Source: Methanothermobacter sp. (GTDB lineage Archaea; Methanobacteriota; Methanobacteria; Methanobacteriales; DSM-23052). From it: DNA of 47,266 bases. The translations under genes were made by a program, and so were the position numbers. A model generated the notes under the pieces. It saw nothing but the letters and a program-made list of their open reading frames with translations, searched no databases and was not told the origin of the DNA. Where the stretch lies: assembly GCA_030055615.1 (NCBI GenBank), contig JASFYN010000001.1, positions 1-47,266 on the forward strand. Reading direction: 5' to 3'. Below are positions 45,755 to 47,266 of this stretch, piece by piece. Every line of letters starts with the position of its first letter. The first letter of the stretch is position 1.

Positions 45755-47266
45755 TCACATCATAGTAGGGGCTTCTATTCCGAGGAGTTTGAGCCCGTTT
45801 TTGATGGTTTTTCTGACTCTATCAACTATAATTAGACGCGCTCCTTCAAATTCTGAACCGATTACTGGTGAAAACTTGTAGAATTTGTTAAATGCATTTG
45901 CAAGGTCTTGCAAGTATTGGGCTATTAAATGAACTCGTCTAGTTTCTGCGGATTCATCAACAACCCTTGGGAATTTAGCTAACAATCTTATAACCTCCTT
46001 TTCCGTTTCATCAGGGGACCATTCTCTTTCTATTTTAACATCATTATTGAATAAAGCTTTTTTGAGCAATTTACATGCTCTTGCATGGGCATATTGGATT
46101 GATGCACAACCCATTTCAAAATTTAATGCCTCATCCCATTTGAAGACAAGATGTTTCTCTGGGGATAATCTTGCGATATAATATCTTATGGCCCCTACAC
46201 CTATCTTATCAGCGATATCCTCAATTTCAACTATTTTTAGATCCTTCCTTCTCTTTTTTATCTCTTTGACAGCCCGGGACCTGGCTTCATCCAAAAGATC
46301 ATCTACTGATACGAAAACACCTTTACGGGTGGACATTGAACCTTCTGGGAGTGTTATGAATTCGTAGAATATGACTTCTGGTCTTTTACCGCCGAGTAAT
46401 TCCATAGTCGCCTCTATTTGTCTAACAGCTAACTTATGGTCGGATCCGAGGACGTCAATAACTATGTCGCAGTTATCTGACTTGTACAAGTGGTATGCGA
46501 GGTCTCGGGTAGAGTAAAGTGAGGTACCATCTGAGCGGGTTAATATAAGCTCTTTATCAATGCCGAAATCTTCCAAGTCGAGATATAGCACATCATCTTC
46601 TCGGATGTAATGGGTCTTTTTCAGTTTCTCAAGAACATTTTTGACTGATCCATCCCTTACAAATTTGCTTTCCCAGATAAATTTGTCATGTTTAATATGG
46701 AGTTCTTTGAGGGTCTCTTTTATACCCTTTAGGCACTTTTCAACAACCTCTTGGAACATGTTTTCTAGTTCTCCATTCTCATAAGATCTTATGAGCTTAT
46801 CAATTTCATCCTTTAATTTTGGATTTTTTTCAAGGTACTGGTTGACTTCAAAATATAATCTGCCGATTTTATGATCCCATTTGTCTCCGGGATAATCCTT
46901 TAATTTTTTTTGGAGGTTAAGAAGGCCCCATACTATCATGGCTATTTGTCTACCCATATCATTCACGTAATAATGGGTTTCAACATTATAACCTGCAAAT
47001 TTAAGTATCCTTGCAAGAGAATCGCCTATAATGGCATTTCTTACATGTCCGATATGTAGGGGCCCGTTGGGATTAGCAGAGGTGTGTTCTAAAATGACTT
47101 TTTCACTTTTCTTGGATAATCTACCGTAATCTTCATCTATGGAATCTAACAGTTCCCTTGAAAAACTCTGATAATCTATAAAAAAGTTTATATACGGACC
47201 CTTTGCTTCTACTTTTTTAAAGAATTTGGGTAACTTCACCATCTCTATTATAGTTTTGCTGATTTC
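45755..47266 (-). CDS. argS: Arginyl-tRNA synthetase (5' end cut off by window)
   Basis: A class I aminoacyl-tRNA synthetase of which 503 codons before the stop are visible; the frame stays open to the window edge, and family members have about 560 residues, so the N-terminal tRNA-binding domain is missing. The ATG at 47242 is internal. Catalytic motifs are [18 protein letters not shown] (HIGH) and [13 protein letters not shown], the KMSK counterpart. The C-terminal helical DALR domain binds the anticodon (from about [13 protein letters not shown] to the end). Confidence 0.97.
   Translation of the reverse strand, partial: EISKTIIEMVKLPKFFKKVEAKGPYINFFIDYQSFSRELLDSIDEDYGRLSKKSEKVILEHTSANPNGPLHIGHVRNAIIGDSLARILKFAGYNVETHYYVNDMGRQIAMIVWGLLNLQKKLKDYPGDKWDHKIGRLYFEVNQYLEKNPKLKDEIDKLIRSYENGELENMFQEVVEKCLKGIKETLKELHIKHDKFIWESKFVRDGSVKNVLEKLKKTHYIREDDVLYLDLEDFGIDKELILTRSDGTSLYSTRDLAYHLYKSDNCDIVIDVLGSDHKLAVRQIEATMELLGGKRPEVIFYEFITLPEGSMSTRKGVFVSVDDLLDEARSRAVKEIKKRRKDLKIVEIEDIADKIGVGAIRYYIARLSPEKHLVFKWDEALNFEMGCASIQYAHARACKLLKKALFNNDVKIEREWSPDETEKEVIRLLAKFPRVVDESAETRRVHLIAQYLQDLANAFNKFYKFSPVIGSEFEGARLIIVDRVRKTIKNGLKLLGIEAPTMM

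Overview
The window comes from a hydrogenotrophic methanogen of the order Methanobacteriales, most like a Methanothermobacter with fairly low GC content. The evidence is methanogenesis marker proteins 11 and 12, a CfbA/CbiX-type chelatase, archaeal DNA polymerase D small subunit, an Orc1/Cdc6 initiator, a Kae1-Bud32 fusion, archaeal S15, archaeal mevalonate-pathway enzymes, and origin repeats matching the 13-bp mini-ORB known from Methanothermobacter. The species call is an inference from gene content.

Layout. 1-9.9 kb: end of an isopropylmalate/homoisocitrate dehydrogenase gene, cysteine desulfurase, a 25-residue membrane peptide, lumazine synthase, methanogenesis marker 11, a long membrane glycosyltransferase, a tandem PurE, a UbiD-family decarboxylase, then a minus-strand run (AmrS radical SAM enzyme, ThiL, CfbA, DUF35 protein). 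10-20.3 kb: two pilin-like membrane-anchored proteins, an SLC41/MgtE-type transporter with a PhoU-RCK_C partner, corrinoid genes (cbiH, cbiG, cbiB), PolD small subunit, a class II aldolase, UPF0147 and DUF2299 proteins. 20.3-22.5 kb: a 2.2-kb AT-rich stretch without an intact gene, bounded by two oppositely oriented clusters of origin-recognition repeats and followed directly by orc1/cdc6. This is the chromosomal replication origin; decayed gene remnants lie inside it. 22.5-32.7 kb: orc1/cdc6, then an almost unbroken minus-strand series (Kae1-Bud32, ITPase, S15, RecJ-like DHH protein, aconitase X, Hef, TrmI, PyrB). 32.7-47.3 kb: a CobT-like protein, SpoIIM-like and UppP membrane proteins, IlvE, tRNA-Val, a secreted DUF11-type protein, a membrane-anchored Mrr-like protein, SurE, an Lsm protein, an ilvB-ilvN-ilvC-marker 12 operon, PurD, ArgF and a partial ArgS.

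How the genes work together. Replication and repair functions cluster around the origin (PolD small subunit, Orc1/Cdc6, Hef, RecJ-like nuclease). Three scattered genes (DUF35, UbiD-family decarboxylase, aconitase X) fit the archaeal phosphomevalonate-dehydratase route to isoprenoids. CfbA, CbiH, CbiG, CbiB and a CobT-like protein serve tetrapyrrole (corrinoid and F430) synthesis. IlvBNC and IlvE make branched-chain amino acids.

The most notable observations are the origin architecture and its longer-than-mini-ORB repeat, the frameshifted remnants inside the origin, a probable CUG start overlapping the upstream stop in cbiG, a six-codon upstream ORF before surE, complementary motif loss in the PurE tandem, and an extracellular repeated beta-type domain on the glycosyltransferase. 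No transposase, CRISPR array or prophage was seen.
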